A stretch of DNA of 64,000 nt. Origin: Diorhabda sublineata. Taxonomy: Eukaryota; Arthropoda; Insecta; Coleoptera; Chrysomelidae. The notes beneath the pieces were generated by a model. It was not told the DNA's origin, searched no databases, and saw nothing but the letters and a program-made list of their open reading frames with translations. The DNA lies in assembly GCF_026230105.1 (NCBI RefSeq), contig NC_079479.1:19355734-19419733 (forward strand), in the 5' to 3' direction. A program made the translations under genes and the position numbers. Every line of letters starts with the position of its first letter. The first letter of the stretch is position 1. Below, in pieces: positions 1-11,706 of this stretch.

Positions 1-150
1 ACTCCAATGGGCTTCAATGAATGTAAACGTCAATATCTGACCAAGTTAGTTGCAAACTCATGCAAATATATGAGAAATTTTGAAATTCGACTACAAATGA
101 GGAAGATAGACTTTGAAAATTTTCAATCAACACAAAGTGACAATCGACTT

Positions 151-297
151 CAATGGGCTTCAATGGATGTTAATCGACGATATCTGATAAAGTTAGATGC
201 GAACTCATTTAAATATATGAGAAATGTTGAAATTCGACTTCAAATGAGGAAGATAGACTTTGAAAATTTTCAATCAACACAAAGTGACAATCGACTT
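151..297. repeat. Reference 147-bp monomer
   Basis: This is a full-length unit taken from the first caatggg to the base before the next one. It has 47 G/C out of 147 (32%), five CpGs, three TCGA boxes (starting at 174, 234 and 291), one GATATC box near 179-184, and A/T runs concentrated in the second half. The 14-bp perfect palindrome TTGAAAATTTTCAA lies at 260-273. Nine-base CGACTTCAA occurs twice per unit (235 and 292). No frame contains a start-to-stop gene within one unit. All other monomers differ from it by scattered substitutions and a few short deletions. Confidence 0.95.
260..273. other. 14-bp perfect palindrome, once per monomer
   Basis: TTGAAAATTTTCAA equals its own reverse complement and recurs every ~147 bp in most monomers. 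Bases flanking it (T on both sides) do not extend the symmetry. H-type monomers read tttacaatc instead of ttttcaatc, which breaks the right arm; first seen around 1,735-1,745. It could be a dyad for a DNA-binding protein or just an A/T-rich flexible site; no known box is matched. Confidence 0.8.
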
Positions 298-474
298 CAA
301 TGGGCTTCAATGAATGTAAATCGACGATATCTGACAAAGTTAGATGCAAACTCATTCAAATATATGAGAAATATTGAAATTCGACTTCAAATGGGGAAGA
401 TAGACTTTGAAAATTTTCAATCAACACAAAGTGACAATTGACCTCAATGGGCTTCAATGAATGTAAATCGACGA

Positions 475-493
475 TATCTGACAGAGTCAGATA
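475..493. other. Inverted repeat with 8-bp arms and 3-base loop
   Basis: TATCTGAC-AGA-GTCAGATA is a perfect hairpin-capable dyad in T-type monomers. Monomers reading gtcagatgc keep 7-bp arms, as in ATCTGAC-AAA-GTCAGAT at 770-786. Monomers reading gttagat carry one mismatch in the right arm, and those reading gattcagat also lose perfect symmetry. The dyad therefore differs in strength between variants. It sits about 30 bp into the monomer. A role in protein binding or cruciform extrusion is inference. Confidence 0.75.
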
Positions 494-2060
494 CAAACTC
501 ATCCAAATATATAAGAAATGTTGAAATTCGACTTCAAATGAGGAAGATAGACTTTGAAAATTTTCAATCAACACAAAGTGACAATCGACCTCAATGGGCT
601 TCATTGAATGTAAATCGACGATATCTGACAGAGTCAGATGCAAACTCATTCAAATATATAAGAAATGTTGAAATTCGACTTCAAATGAGGAAGATAGACT
701 TTGAAAATTTTCAATCAACACAAAGTGACAATCGACCTCAATGGGCTTCAATGGAGGTTAATCGACGATATCTGACAAAGTCAGATGCGAACTCACTCAA
801 ATATATGAGAAATGTTGAAATTCGACATCAAATGAGGAAGATAGACTTTGAAAATTTTCAATCAACCCAAAGTGACAATCGACTTCAATGGGCTTCAATG
901 AATGTAAATCGACGATATCTGACAGAGTTAGATGCAAACTCATTCAAATATATGAGAAATGTTGAAATTCGACTTCAAATGTGGAAGATAGACTTTGAAA
1001 ATTTTCAATCAACACAAAGTGACAATCGACTTCAATGGGCTTCAATGGATGTTAATCGACGATATCTGATAAAGTTAGATGCGAACTCATTTAAATATAT
1101 GAGAAATGTTGAAATTCGACTTCAAATGAGGAAGATAGACTTTGAAAATTTTCAATCAACACAAAGTGACAATCGAATTCAATGGGCTTCAATGAATGTA
1201 AATCGACGATATCTGACAAAGTTAGATGCAAACTCATTCAAATATATGAGAAATGTTGAAATTCGACTTCAAATGTGGAAGATAGACTTTGAAAATTTTC
1301 AATCAACACAAAGTGACAATTGACCTCAATGGGCTTCAATGAATGTAAATCGACGATATCTGACAGAGTCAGATACAAACTCATCCAAATATATAAGAAA
1401 TGTTGAAATTCGACTTCAAATGAGGAAGATAGACTTTGAAAATTTTCAATCAACACAAAGTGACAATCGACCTCAATGGGCTCCAATGGATGTTAATCGA
1501 CGATATCTGACAAAGTTAGTTGCGAACTCATTTAAATATATGAGAAATTTTGAAATTCGACTTCAAATGAGGAAGATAGACTTTGAAAATTTTCAATCAA
1601 CACAAAGTGAGAATCGACTTCAATGGGCTTCAATGAATGTAAATCGACGATATCTGACAATGTTAGATGGAAACTCATTCAAATATATGAGAAATGTTGA
1701 AATTCGACTTCAAATGAGGAAGATAGAAATTGAAAATTTACAATCAACACAAAGTGAGAATTGACTTCAATGGGCTTCAATGAATGTAAATCGACGAAAT
1801 CTGACAAAGTTAGTTGCGAACTCATTTAAATATATGAGAAATGTTGAAATTCGACTTCAAATGAGGAAGATAGAATTTAAAAATTTTCAATCAACACAAA
1901 GTGATAATCGACTCCAATGGGCTTCAATGAATGTAAATCGACGAAATCTGACAAAGTTAGTTGCGAACTCATTTAAATATATGAGAAATGTTGAAATTCG
2001 ACTTCAAATGAGGAAGATAGAATTTGAAAATTTTCAATCAACACAAAGTGAGAATCGACT

Positions 2061-3116
2061 CCAATGGGCTTCAATGAATGTAAACGACAATATCTGACCA
2101 AGTTAGTTGCAAATATATGAGAAATTTTGAAATTCGACTACAAATGAGGAAGATAGACTTTGAAAATTTTCAATCAACACAAAGTGACAATCGACTTCAA
2201 TGGGCTTCAATGGATGTTAATCGACGATATCTGATAAAGTTAGATGCGAACTCATTTAAATATATGAGAAATGTTGAAATTCGACTTCAAATGAGGAAGA
2301 TAGACTTTGAAAATTTTCAATCAACACAAAGTGACAATCGACTTCAATGGGCTTCAATGAATGTAAATCGACGATATCTGACAAAGTTAGATGCAAACTC
2401 ATTCAAATATATGAGAAATATTGAAATTCGACTTCAAATGGGGAAGATAGACTTTGAAAATTTTCAATCAACACAAAGTGACAATTGACCTCAATGGGCT
2501 TCAATGAATGTAAATCGACGATATCTGACAGAGTCAGATACAAACTCATCCAAATATATAAGAAATGTTGAAATTCGACTTCAAATGAGGAAGATAGACT
2601 TTGAAAATTTTCAATCAACACAAAGTGACAATCGACCTCAATGGGCTTCATTGAATGTAAATCGACGATATCTGACAGAGTCAGATGCAAACTCATTCAA
2701 ATATATAAGAAATGTTGAAATTCGACTTCAAATGAGGAAGATAGACTTTGAAAATTTTCAATCAACACAAAGTGACAATCGACCTCAATGGGCTTCAATG
2801 GAGGTTAATCGACGATATCTGACAAAGTCAGATGCGAACTCACTCAAATATATGAGAAATGTTGAAATTCGACATCAAATGAGGAAGATAGACTTTGAAA
2901 ATTTTCAATCAACCCAAAGTGACAATCGACTTCAATGGGCTTCAATGAATGTAAATCGACGATATCTGACAGAGTTAGATGCAAACTCATTCAAATATAT
3001 GAGAAATGTTGAAATTCGACTTCAAATGTGGAAGATAGACTTTGAAAATTTTCAATCAACACAAAGTGACAATCGACTTCAATGGGCTTCAATGGATGTT
3101 AATCGACGATATCTGA
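2061..3116. repeat. Higher-order block, partial copy 2 of 3
   Basis: Repeats the start of the block at 1 and 3,223, beginning with the 10-bp-deleted J unit. The match to copy 1 (offset 2,047 after the deletion) ends at 3,117, where gatatctgac replaces gatatctgat and the array switches to a different variant. Confidence 0.85.
2062..2197. repeat. 136-bp monomer: J type with a further 10-bp deletion
   Basis: Other J copies read gttgcaaactcatgcaaatatatg; this one reads gttgcaaatatatg at about 2,105-2,118. The missing 10 bp lie between two copies of GCAAA, the signature of slippage or microhomology-mediated deletion. I saw this exact deletion only once in the window. Confidence 0.9.
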
Positions 3117-3222
3117 CAAAGTTAGTTGCGAACTCATTTAAATATATGAGAAATGTTGAAATTCGACTTCAAATGAGGAAGATAGAATTTGAAAATTTTC
3201 AATCAACACAAAGTGAGAATCG

Positions 3223-4719
3223 ACTCCAATGGGCTTCAATGAATGTAAACGACAATATCTGACCAAGTTAGTTGCAAACTCATGCAAATATATGAGAAAT
3301 TTTGAAATTCGACTACAAATGAGGAAGATAGACTTTGAAAATTTTCAATCAACACAAAGTGACAATCGACTTCAATGGGCTTCAATGGATGTTAATCGAC
3401 GATATCTGATAAAGTTAGATGCGAACTCATTTAAATATATGAGAAATGTTGAAATTCGACTTCAAATGAGGAAGATAGACTTTGAAAATTTTCAATCAAC
3501 ACAAAGTGACAATCGACTTCAATGGGCTTCAATGAATGTAAATCGACGATATCTGACAAAGTTAGATGCAAACTCATTCAAATATATGAGAAATATTGAA
3601 ATTCGACTTCAAATGGGGAAGATAGACTTTGAAAATTTTCAATCAACACAAAGTGACAATTGACCTCAATGGGCTTCAATGAATGTAAATCGACGATATC
3701 TGACAGAGTCAGATACAAACTCATCCAAATATATAAGAAATGTTGAAATTCGACTTCAAATGAGGAAGATAGACTTTGAAAATTTTCAATCAACACAAAG
3801 TGACAATCGACCTCAATGGGCTTCATTGAATGTAAATCGACGATATCTGACAGAGTCAGATGCAAACTCATTCAAATATATAAGAAATGTTGAAATTCGA
3901 CTTCAAATGAGGAAGATAGACTTTGAAAATTTTCAATCAACACAAAGTGACAATCGACCTCAATGGGCTTCAATGGAGGTTAATCGACGATATCTGACAA
4001 AGTCAGATGCGAACTCACTCAAATATATGAGAAATGTTGAAATTCGACATCAAATGAGGAAGATAGACTTTGAAAATTTTCAATCAACCCAAAGTGACAA
4101 TCGACTTCAATGGGCTTCAATGAATGTAAATCCACGATATCTGACAGAGTTAGATGCAAACTCATTCAAATATATGAGAAATGTTGAAATTCGACTTCAA
4201 ATGTGGAAGATAGACTTTGAAAATTTTCAATCAACACAAAGTGACAATCGACTTCAATGGGCTTCAATGGATGTTAATCGACGATATCTGATAAAGTTAG
4301 ATGCGAACTCATTTAAATATATGAGAAATGTTGAAATTCGACTTCAAATGAGGAAGATAGACTTTGAAAATTTTCAATCAACACAAAGTGACAATCGAAT
4401 TCAATGGGCTTCAATGAATGTAAATCGACGATATCTGACAAAGTTAGATGCAAACTCATTCAAATATATGAGAAATGTTGAAATTCGACTTCAAATGTGG
4501 AAGATAGACTTTGAAAATTTTCAATCAACACAAAGTGACAATTGACCTCAATGGGCTTCAATGAATGTAAATCGACGATATCTGACAGAGTCAGATACAA
4601 ACTCATCCAAATATATAAGAAATGTTGAAATTCGACTTCAAATGAGGAAGATAGACTTTGAAAATTTTCAATCAACACAAAGTGACAATCGACCTCAATG
4701 GGCTCCAATGGATGTTAAT
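3223..4719. repeat. Higher-order block, copy 3 of 3
   Basis: Near-identical to 1-1,497. It shares the rare EcoRI-creating word cgaattcaatggg (GAATTC at 1,175 and 4,397), which supports direct descent and not chance similarity of monomers. A private aatccacg change is at 4,133. Confidence 0.9.
3227..3372. repeat. J-type monomer variant, 146 bp
   Basis: Representative of about 50 copies. The word gtaaatcgacgatatctg is replaced by gtaaacgacaatatctg, a 1-bp loss with substitutions that also destroy the GATATC box, followed by gaccaagttagttgc. Copies begin near 2,083, 3,248, 5,746, 6,480, 8,390, 9,124, 10,887 and 11,327 in the first part and recur to the end of the window. From about 48 kb it appears as cgacgatatctg or cgaggatatctg forms with the same 1-bp loss. 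It is the best anchor for higher-order units. Confidence 0.9.
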
Positions 4720-7700
4720 TGACGATATCTGACAAAGTCAGATGCGAACTCACTCAAATATATGAGAAATGTTGAAATTCGACATCAAATGAGGAAGATA
4801 GACTTTAAAAATTTTCAATCAACCCAAAGTGACAATCGACTTCAATGGGCTCCAATGAATGTAAAACGACGATATCTGACAAAGTTAGATGCAAACTCAT
4901 TCAAATATATGAGAAATATTGAAATTCGACTTCAAATGGGGAAGATAGACTTTGAAAATTTTCAATCAACACAAAGTGACAATTGACCTCAATGGGCTTC
5001 AATGAATGTAAATCGACGATATCTGACAGAGTCAGATACAAACTCATCCAAATATATAAGAAATGTTGAAATTCGACTTCAAATGAGGAAGATAGACTTT
5101 GAAAATTTTCAATCAACACAAAGTGACAATCGACCTCAATGGGCTTCATTGAATGTAAATCGACGATATCTGACAGAGTCAGATGCAAACTCATTCAAAT
5201 ATATAAGAAATGTTGAAATTCGACTTCAAATGAGGAAGATAGACTTCGAAAATTTTCAATCAACACAAAGTGAGAATCGACTTCAATGGGCTTCAATGAA
5301 TGTAAATCGACGATATCTGACAATGTTAGATGGAAACTCATTCAAATATATGAGAAATGTTGAAATTCGACTTCAAATGAGGAAGATAGACATTGAAAAT
5401 TTACAATCAACACAAAGTGAGAATCGACTTCAATGGGCTTCAATGAATGTAAATCGACGAAATCTGACAAAGTTAGTTGCGAACTCATTCAAATATATGA
5501 GAAATGTTGAAATTCGACATCAAATGAGGAAGATAGAATTTGAAAATTTTCAATCAACACAAAGTGAGAATCGACTCCAATGGGCTTCAATGAATGTAAA
5601 TCGACGAAATCTGACAAAGTTAGTTGCGAACTCATTCAAATATATGAGAAATGTTGAAATTCGACTTCAAATGAGGAAGATAGAATTTGAAAATTTTCAA
5701 TCAACACAAAGTGAGAATCGACTCCAATGGGCTTCAATGAATGTAAACGACAATATCTGACCAAGTTAGTTGCAAACTCATGCAAATATATGAGAAATTT
5801 TGAAATTCGACTACAAATGAGGAAGATAGACTTTGAAAATTTTCAATCAACACAAAGTGACAATCGACTTCAATGGGCTTCAATGGATGTTAATCGACGA
5901 TATCTGACAAAGTTAGTTGCGAACTCATTTAAATATATGAGAAATGTTGAAATTCGACTTCAAATGAGGAAGATAGACTTTGAAAATTTTCAATCAACAC
6001 AAAGTGAGAATCGACTTCAATGGGCTTCAATGAATGTAAATCGACGATATCTGACAATGTTAGATGGAAACTCATTCAAATATATGAGAAATGTTGAAAT
6101 TCGACTTCAAATGAGGAAGATAGACTTTGAAAATTTACAATCAACACAAAGTGAGAATTGACTTCAATGGGCTTCAATGAATGTAAATCGACGAAATCTG
6201 ACAAAGTTAGTTGCGAACTCATTTAAATATATGAGAAATGTTGAAATTCGACTTCAAATGAGGAAGATAGAATTTAAAAATTTTCAATCAACACAAAGTG
6301 ATAATCGACTCCAATGGGCTTCAATGAATGTAAATCGACGAAATCTGACAAAGTTAGTTGCGAACTCATTTAAATATATGAGAAATGTTGAAATTCGACT
6401 TCAAATGAGGAAGATAGAATTTGAAAATTTTCAATCAACACAAAGTGAGAATCGACTCCAATGGGCTTCAATGAATGTAAACGACAATATCTGACCAAGT
6501 TAGTTGCAAACTCATGCAAATATATGAGAAATTTTGAAATTCGACTACAAATGAGGAAGATAGACTTTGAAAATTTTCAATCAACACAAAGTGACAATCG
6601 ACTTCAATGGGCTTCAATGGATGTTAATCGACGATATCTGATAAAGTTAGATGCGAACTCATTTAAATATATGAGAAATGTTGAAATTCGACTTCAAATG
6701 AGGAAGATAGACTTTGAAAATTTTCAATCAACACAAAGTGACAATCGACTTCAATGGGCTTCAATGAATGTAAATCGACGATATCTGACAAAGTTAGATG
6801 CAAACTCATTCAAATATATGAGAAATATTGAAATTCGACTTCAAATGAGGAAGATAGACTTTGAAAATTTTCAATCAACACAAAGTGACAATTGACCTCA
6901 ATGGGCTTCAATGAATGTAAATCGACGATATCTGACAGAGTCAGATACAAACTCATCCAAATATATAAGAAATGTTGAAATTCGACTTCAAATGAGGAAG
7001 ATAGACTTTGAAAATTTTCAATCAACACAAAGTGACAATCGACCTCAATGGGCTTCATTGAATGTAAATCGACGATATCTGACAGAGTCAGATGCAAACT
7101 CATTCAAATATATAAGAAATGTTGAAATTCGACTTCAAATGAGGAAGATAGACTTTGAAAATTTTCAATCAACACAAAGTGACAATCGACCTCAATGGGC
7201 TTCAATGGAGGTTAATCGACGATATCTGACAAAGTCAGATGCGAACTCACTCAAATATATGAGAAATGTTGAAATTCGACATCAAATGAGGAAGATAGAC
7301 TTTGAAAATTTTCAATCAACCCAAAGTGACAATCGACTTCAATGGGCTTCAATGAATGTAAATCGACGATATCTGACAGAGTTAGATGCAAACTCATTCA
7401 AATATATGAGAAATGTTGAAATTCGACTTCAAATGTGGAAGATAGACTTTGAAAATTTTCAATCAACACAAAGTGACAATTGACCTCAATGGGCTTCAAT
7501 GAATGTAAATCGACGATATCTGACAGATTCAGATACAAACTCATCCAAATATATAAGAAATGTTGAAATTCGACTTCAAATGAGGAAGATAGACTTTGAA
7601 AATTTTCAATCAACCCAAAGTGACAATCGACTTCAATGGGCTTCAATGAATGTAAATCGACGATATCTGACAGAGTTAGATGCAAACTCATGCAAATATA

Positions 7701-10700
7701 TGAGAAATTTTGAAATTCGACTACAAATGAGGAAGATAGACTTTGAAAATTTTCAATCAACACAAAGTGACAATCGACTTCAATGGGCTTCAATGGATGT
7801 TAATCGACGATATCTGACAAAGTTAGTTGCGAACTCATTTAAATATATGAGAAATGTTGAAATTCGACTTCAAATGAGGAAGATAGACTTTGAAAATTTT
7901 CAATCAACACAAAGTGAGAATCGACTTCAATGGGCTTCAATGAATGTAAATCGACGATATCTGAAAATGTTAGATGGAAACTCATTCAAATATATGAGAA
8001 ATGTTGAAATTCGACTTCAAATGAGGAAGATAGACTTTGAAAATTTACAATCAACACAAAGTGAGAATCGACTTCAATGGGCTTCAATGAATGTAAATCG
8101 ACGAAATCTGACAAAGTTAGTTGCGAACTCATTTAAATATATGAGAAATGTTGAAATTCGACTTCAAATGAGGAAGATAGAATTTGAAAATTTTCAATCA
8201 ACACAAAGTGAGAATCGACTCCAATGGGCTTCAATGAATGTAAATCGACGAAATCTGACAAAGTTAGTTGTGAACTCATTTAAATATATGAGAAATGTTG
8301 AAATTCGACTTCAAATGAGGAAGATAGAATTTGAAAATTTTCAATCAACACAAAGTGAGAATCGACTCCAATGGGCTTCAATGAATGTAAACGACAATAT
8401 CTGACCAAGTTAGTTGCAAACTCATGCAAATATATGAGAAATTTTGAAATTCGACAACAAATGAGGAAGATAGACTTTGAAAATTTTCAATCAACACAAA
8501 GTGACAATCGACTTCAATGGGCTTCAATGGATGTTAATCGACGAAATCTGACAAAGTTAGTTGCGAACTCATTCAAATATATGAGAAATGTTGAAATTCG
8601 ACATCAAATGAGGAAGATAGAATTTGAAAATTTTCAATCAACACAAAGTGAGAATCGACTCCAATGGGCTTCAATGAATGTAAATCGACGATATCTGACA
8701 ATGTTAGATGGAAACTCATTCAAATATATGAGAAATGTTGAAATTCGACTTCAAATGAGGAAGATAGACTTTGAAAATTTACAATCAACACAAAGTGAGA
8801 ATTGACTTCAATGGGCTTCAATGAATGTAAATCGACGAAATCTGACAAAGTTAGTTGCGAACTCATTTAAATATATGAGAAATGTTGAAATTCGACTTCA
8901 AATGAGGAAGATAGAATTTAAAAATTTTCAATCAACACAAAGTGATAATCGACTCAAATGGGCTTCAATGAATGTAAATCGACGAAATCTGACAAAGTTA
9001 GTTGCGAACTCATTTAAATATATGAGAAATGTTGAAATTCGACTTCAAATGAGGAAGATAGAATTTGAAAATTTTCAATGAACACAAAGTGAGAATCGAC
9101 TCCAATGGGCTTCAATGAATGTAAACGACAATATCTGACCAAGTTAGTTGCAAACTCATGCAAATATATGAGAAATTTTGAAATTCGACTACAAATGAGG
9201 AAGATAGACTTTGAAAATTTTCAATCAACACAAAGTGACAATCGACTTCAATGGGCTTCAATGGATGTTAATCGACGATATCTGATAAAGTTAGATGCGA
9301 ACTCATTTAAATATATGAGAAATGTTGAAATTCGACTTCAAATGAGGAAGATAGACTTTGAAAATTTTCAATCAACACAAAGTGACAATCGACTTCAATG
9401 GGCTTCAATGAATGTAAATCGACGATATCTGACAAAGTTAGATGCAAACTCATTCAAATATATGAGAAATGTTGAAATTCGACTTCAAATGTGGAAGATA
9501 GACTTTGAAAATTTTCAATCAACACAAAGTGACAATTGACCTCAATGGGCTTCAATGAATGTAAATCGACGATATCTGACAGAGTCAGATACAAACTCAT
9601 CCAAATATATAAGAAATGTTGAAATTCGACTTCAAATGAGGAAGATAGACTTTGAAAATTTTCAATCAACACAAAGTGACAATCGACCTCAATGGGCTCC
9701 AATGGATGTTAATCGACGATATCTGACAAAGTCAGATGCGAACTCACTCAAATATATGAGAAATGTTGAAATTCGACATCAAATGAGGAAGATATACTTT
9801 GAAAATTTTCAATCAACCCAAAGTGACAATCGACTTCAATGGGCTCCAATGAATGTAAAACGACGATATCTGACAAAGTTAGATGCAAACTCATTCAAAT
9901 ATATGAGAAATATTGAAATTCGACTTCAAATGGGGAAGATAGACTTTGAAAATTTTCAATCAACACAAAGTGACAATTGACCTCAATGGGCTTCAATGAA
10001 TGTAAATCGACGATATCTGACAGAGTCAGATACAAACTCATCCAAATATATAAGAAATGTTGAAATTCGACTTCAAATGAGGAAGATAGACTTTGAAAAT
10101 TTTCAATCAACACAAAGTGACAATCGACCTCAATGGGCTTCATTGAATGTAAATCGACGATATCTGACAGAGTCAGATGCAAACTCATTCAAATATATAA
10201 GAAATGTTGAAATTCGACTTCAAATGAGGAAGATAGACTTTGAAAATTTTCAATCAACACAAAGTGACAATCGACCTCAATGGGCTTCAATGGAGGTTAA
10301 TCGACGATATCTGACAAAGTCAGATGCGAACTCACTCAAATATATGAGAAATGTTGAAATTCGACATCAAATGAGGAAGATAGACTTTGAAAATTTTCAA
10401 TCAACCCAAAGTGACAATCGACTTCAATGGGCTTCAATGAATGTAAATCGACGATATCTGACAGAGTTAGATGCAAACTCATTCAAATATATGAGAAATG
10501 TTGAAATTCGACTTCAAATGTGGAAGATAGACTTTGAAAATTTTCAATCAACACAAAGTGACAATTGACCTCAATGGGCTTCAATGAATGTAAATCGACG
10601 ATATCTGACAGATTCAGATACAAACTCATCCAAATATATAAGAAATGTTGAAATTCGACTTCAAATGAGGAAGATAGAATTTGAAAATTTTCAATCAACA

Positions 10701-11706
10701 CAAAGTGAGAATCGACTCCAATGGGCTTCAATGAATGTAAATCGACGAAATCTGACAAAGTTAGTTGCGAACTCATTCAAATATATGAGGAATGTTGGAA
10801 TTCGACTTCAAATGAGGAAGATAGAATTTGAAAATTTTCAATCTACACAAAGTGAGTATCGACTCCAATGGGCTTCAATGAATGTAAACGACAATATCTG
10901 ACCAAGTTAGTTGCAAACTCATGCAAATATATGAGAAATTTTGAAATTCGACTTCAAATGAGGAAGATAGACTTTGAAAATTTACAATCAACACAAAGTG
11001 AGAATCGACTTCAATGGGCTTCAATGAATGTAAATCGACGAAATCTGACAAAGTTAGTTGCGACCTCATTTAAATATATGAGAAATGTTGAAATTCGACT
11101 TCAAATGAGGAAGATAGAATTTGAAAATTTTCAATCAACACAAAGTGAGAATCGACTCCAATGGGCTTCAATGAATGTAAATCGACGAAATCTGACAAAG
11201 TTAGTTGCGAACTCATTTAAATATATGAGAAATGTTGAAATTCGACTTCAAATGAGGAAGATAGAATTTGAAAATTTTCAATCAACACAAAGTGAGAATC
11301 GACTCCAATGGGCTTCAATGAATGTAAACGACAATATCTGACCAAGTTAGTTGCAAACTCATGCAAATATATGAGAAATTTTGAAATTCGACAACAAATG
11401 AGGAAGATAGACTTTGAAAATTTTCAATCAACACAAAGTGACAATCGACTTCAATGGGCTTCAATGGATGTTAATCGACGATATCTGATAAAGTTGGATG
11501 CGAACTCATTTAAATATATGAGAAATGTTGAAATTCGACTACAAATGAGGAAGATAGACTTTGAAAATTTTCAATCAACACAAAGTGACAATCGACTTCA
11601 ATGGGCTTCAATGGATGTAAATCGACGATATCTGACAAAGTTAGATGCAAACTCATTCAAATATATGAGAAATGTTGAAATTCGACTTCAAATGTGGAAG
11701 ATAGAC

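Larger units (their letters stand above)
1..1497. repeat. Higher-order block, copy 1 of 3
   Basis: Matches 3,223-4,719 at a fixed offset of 3,222 bp. I found two differences: cgtcaat versus cgacaat near 30, and aatcgacg versus aatccacg (911 versus 4,133). Homology ends at 1,498, where this copy has a C and the other a T at the CpG. The left edge may continue outside the window. Confidence 0.9.
1..11706. repeat. Domain 1: J/T/B/C/W higher-order region
   Basis: The recurrent order is J, a gatgttaatcg unit with gataaagttagatgc, a unit ending in TGA (gacaattgacc), then T, B, C and W. N and H units are inserted in several places (about 1,640-2,060, 5,280-5,720, 6,010-6,460, 7,930-8,370, 8,520-9,100). 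J in this domain carries actcatgcaaat, a form I did not see after 11.4 kb. Distances between J copies are whole monomer numbers minus 1 bp: 2,498 (17), 734 (5), 1,910 (13), 734 (5), 1,763 (12) and 440 (3). Confidence 0.85.

Noticed and set aside
200..225. TATA-like promoter (ttaaatatatgag)
   Set aside because: An A/T-rich word in a 68% A+T repeat; no initiator, transcript or downstream gene supports a promoter.
151..297. CENP-B box in the monomer (around attcgacttcaaatgagg)
   Set aside because: The core TTCG is present but the required A and CGGG positions of the box are not matched.
7398..7793. Minus-strand open frames (131 codons here, 140 at 46,888-47,310) as genes
   Set aside because: They are the complementary frame of the same monomers, open for the same 3 x 49 reason, and recur every few units.
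9996..10583. A strict 588-bp tetramer as the array-wide higher-order repeat
   Set aside because: A T-B-C-W tetramer occurs here and elsewhere, but neighbours follow 3-, 5-, 6- and 17-unit orders, so no single period holds for the whole window.
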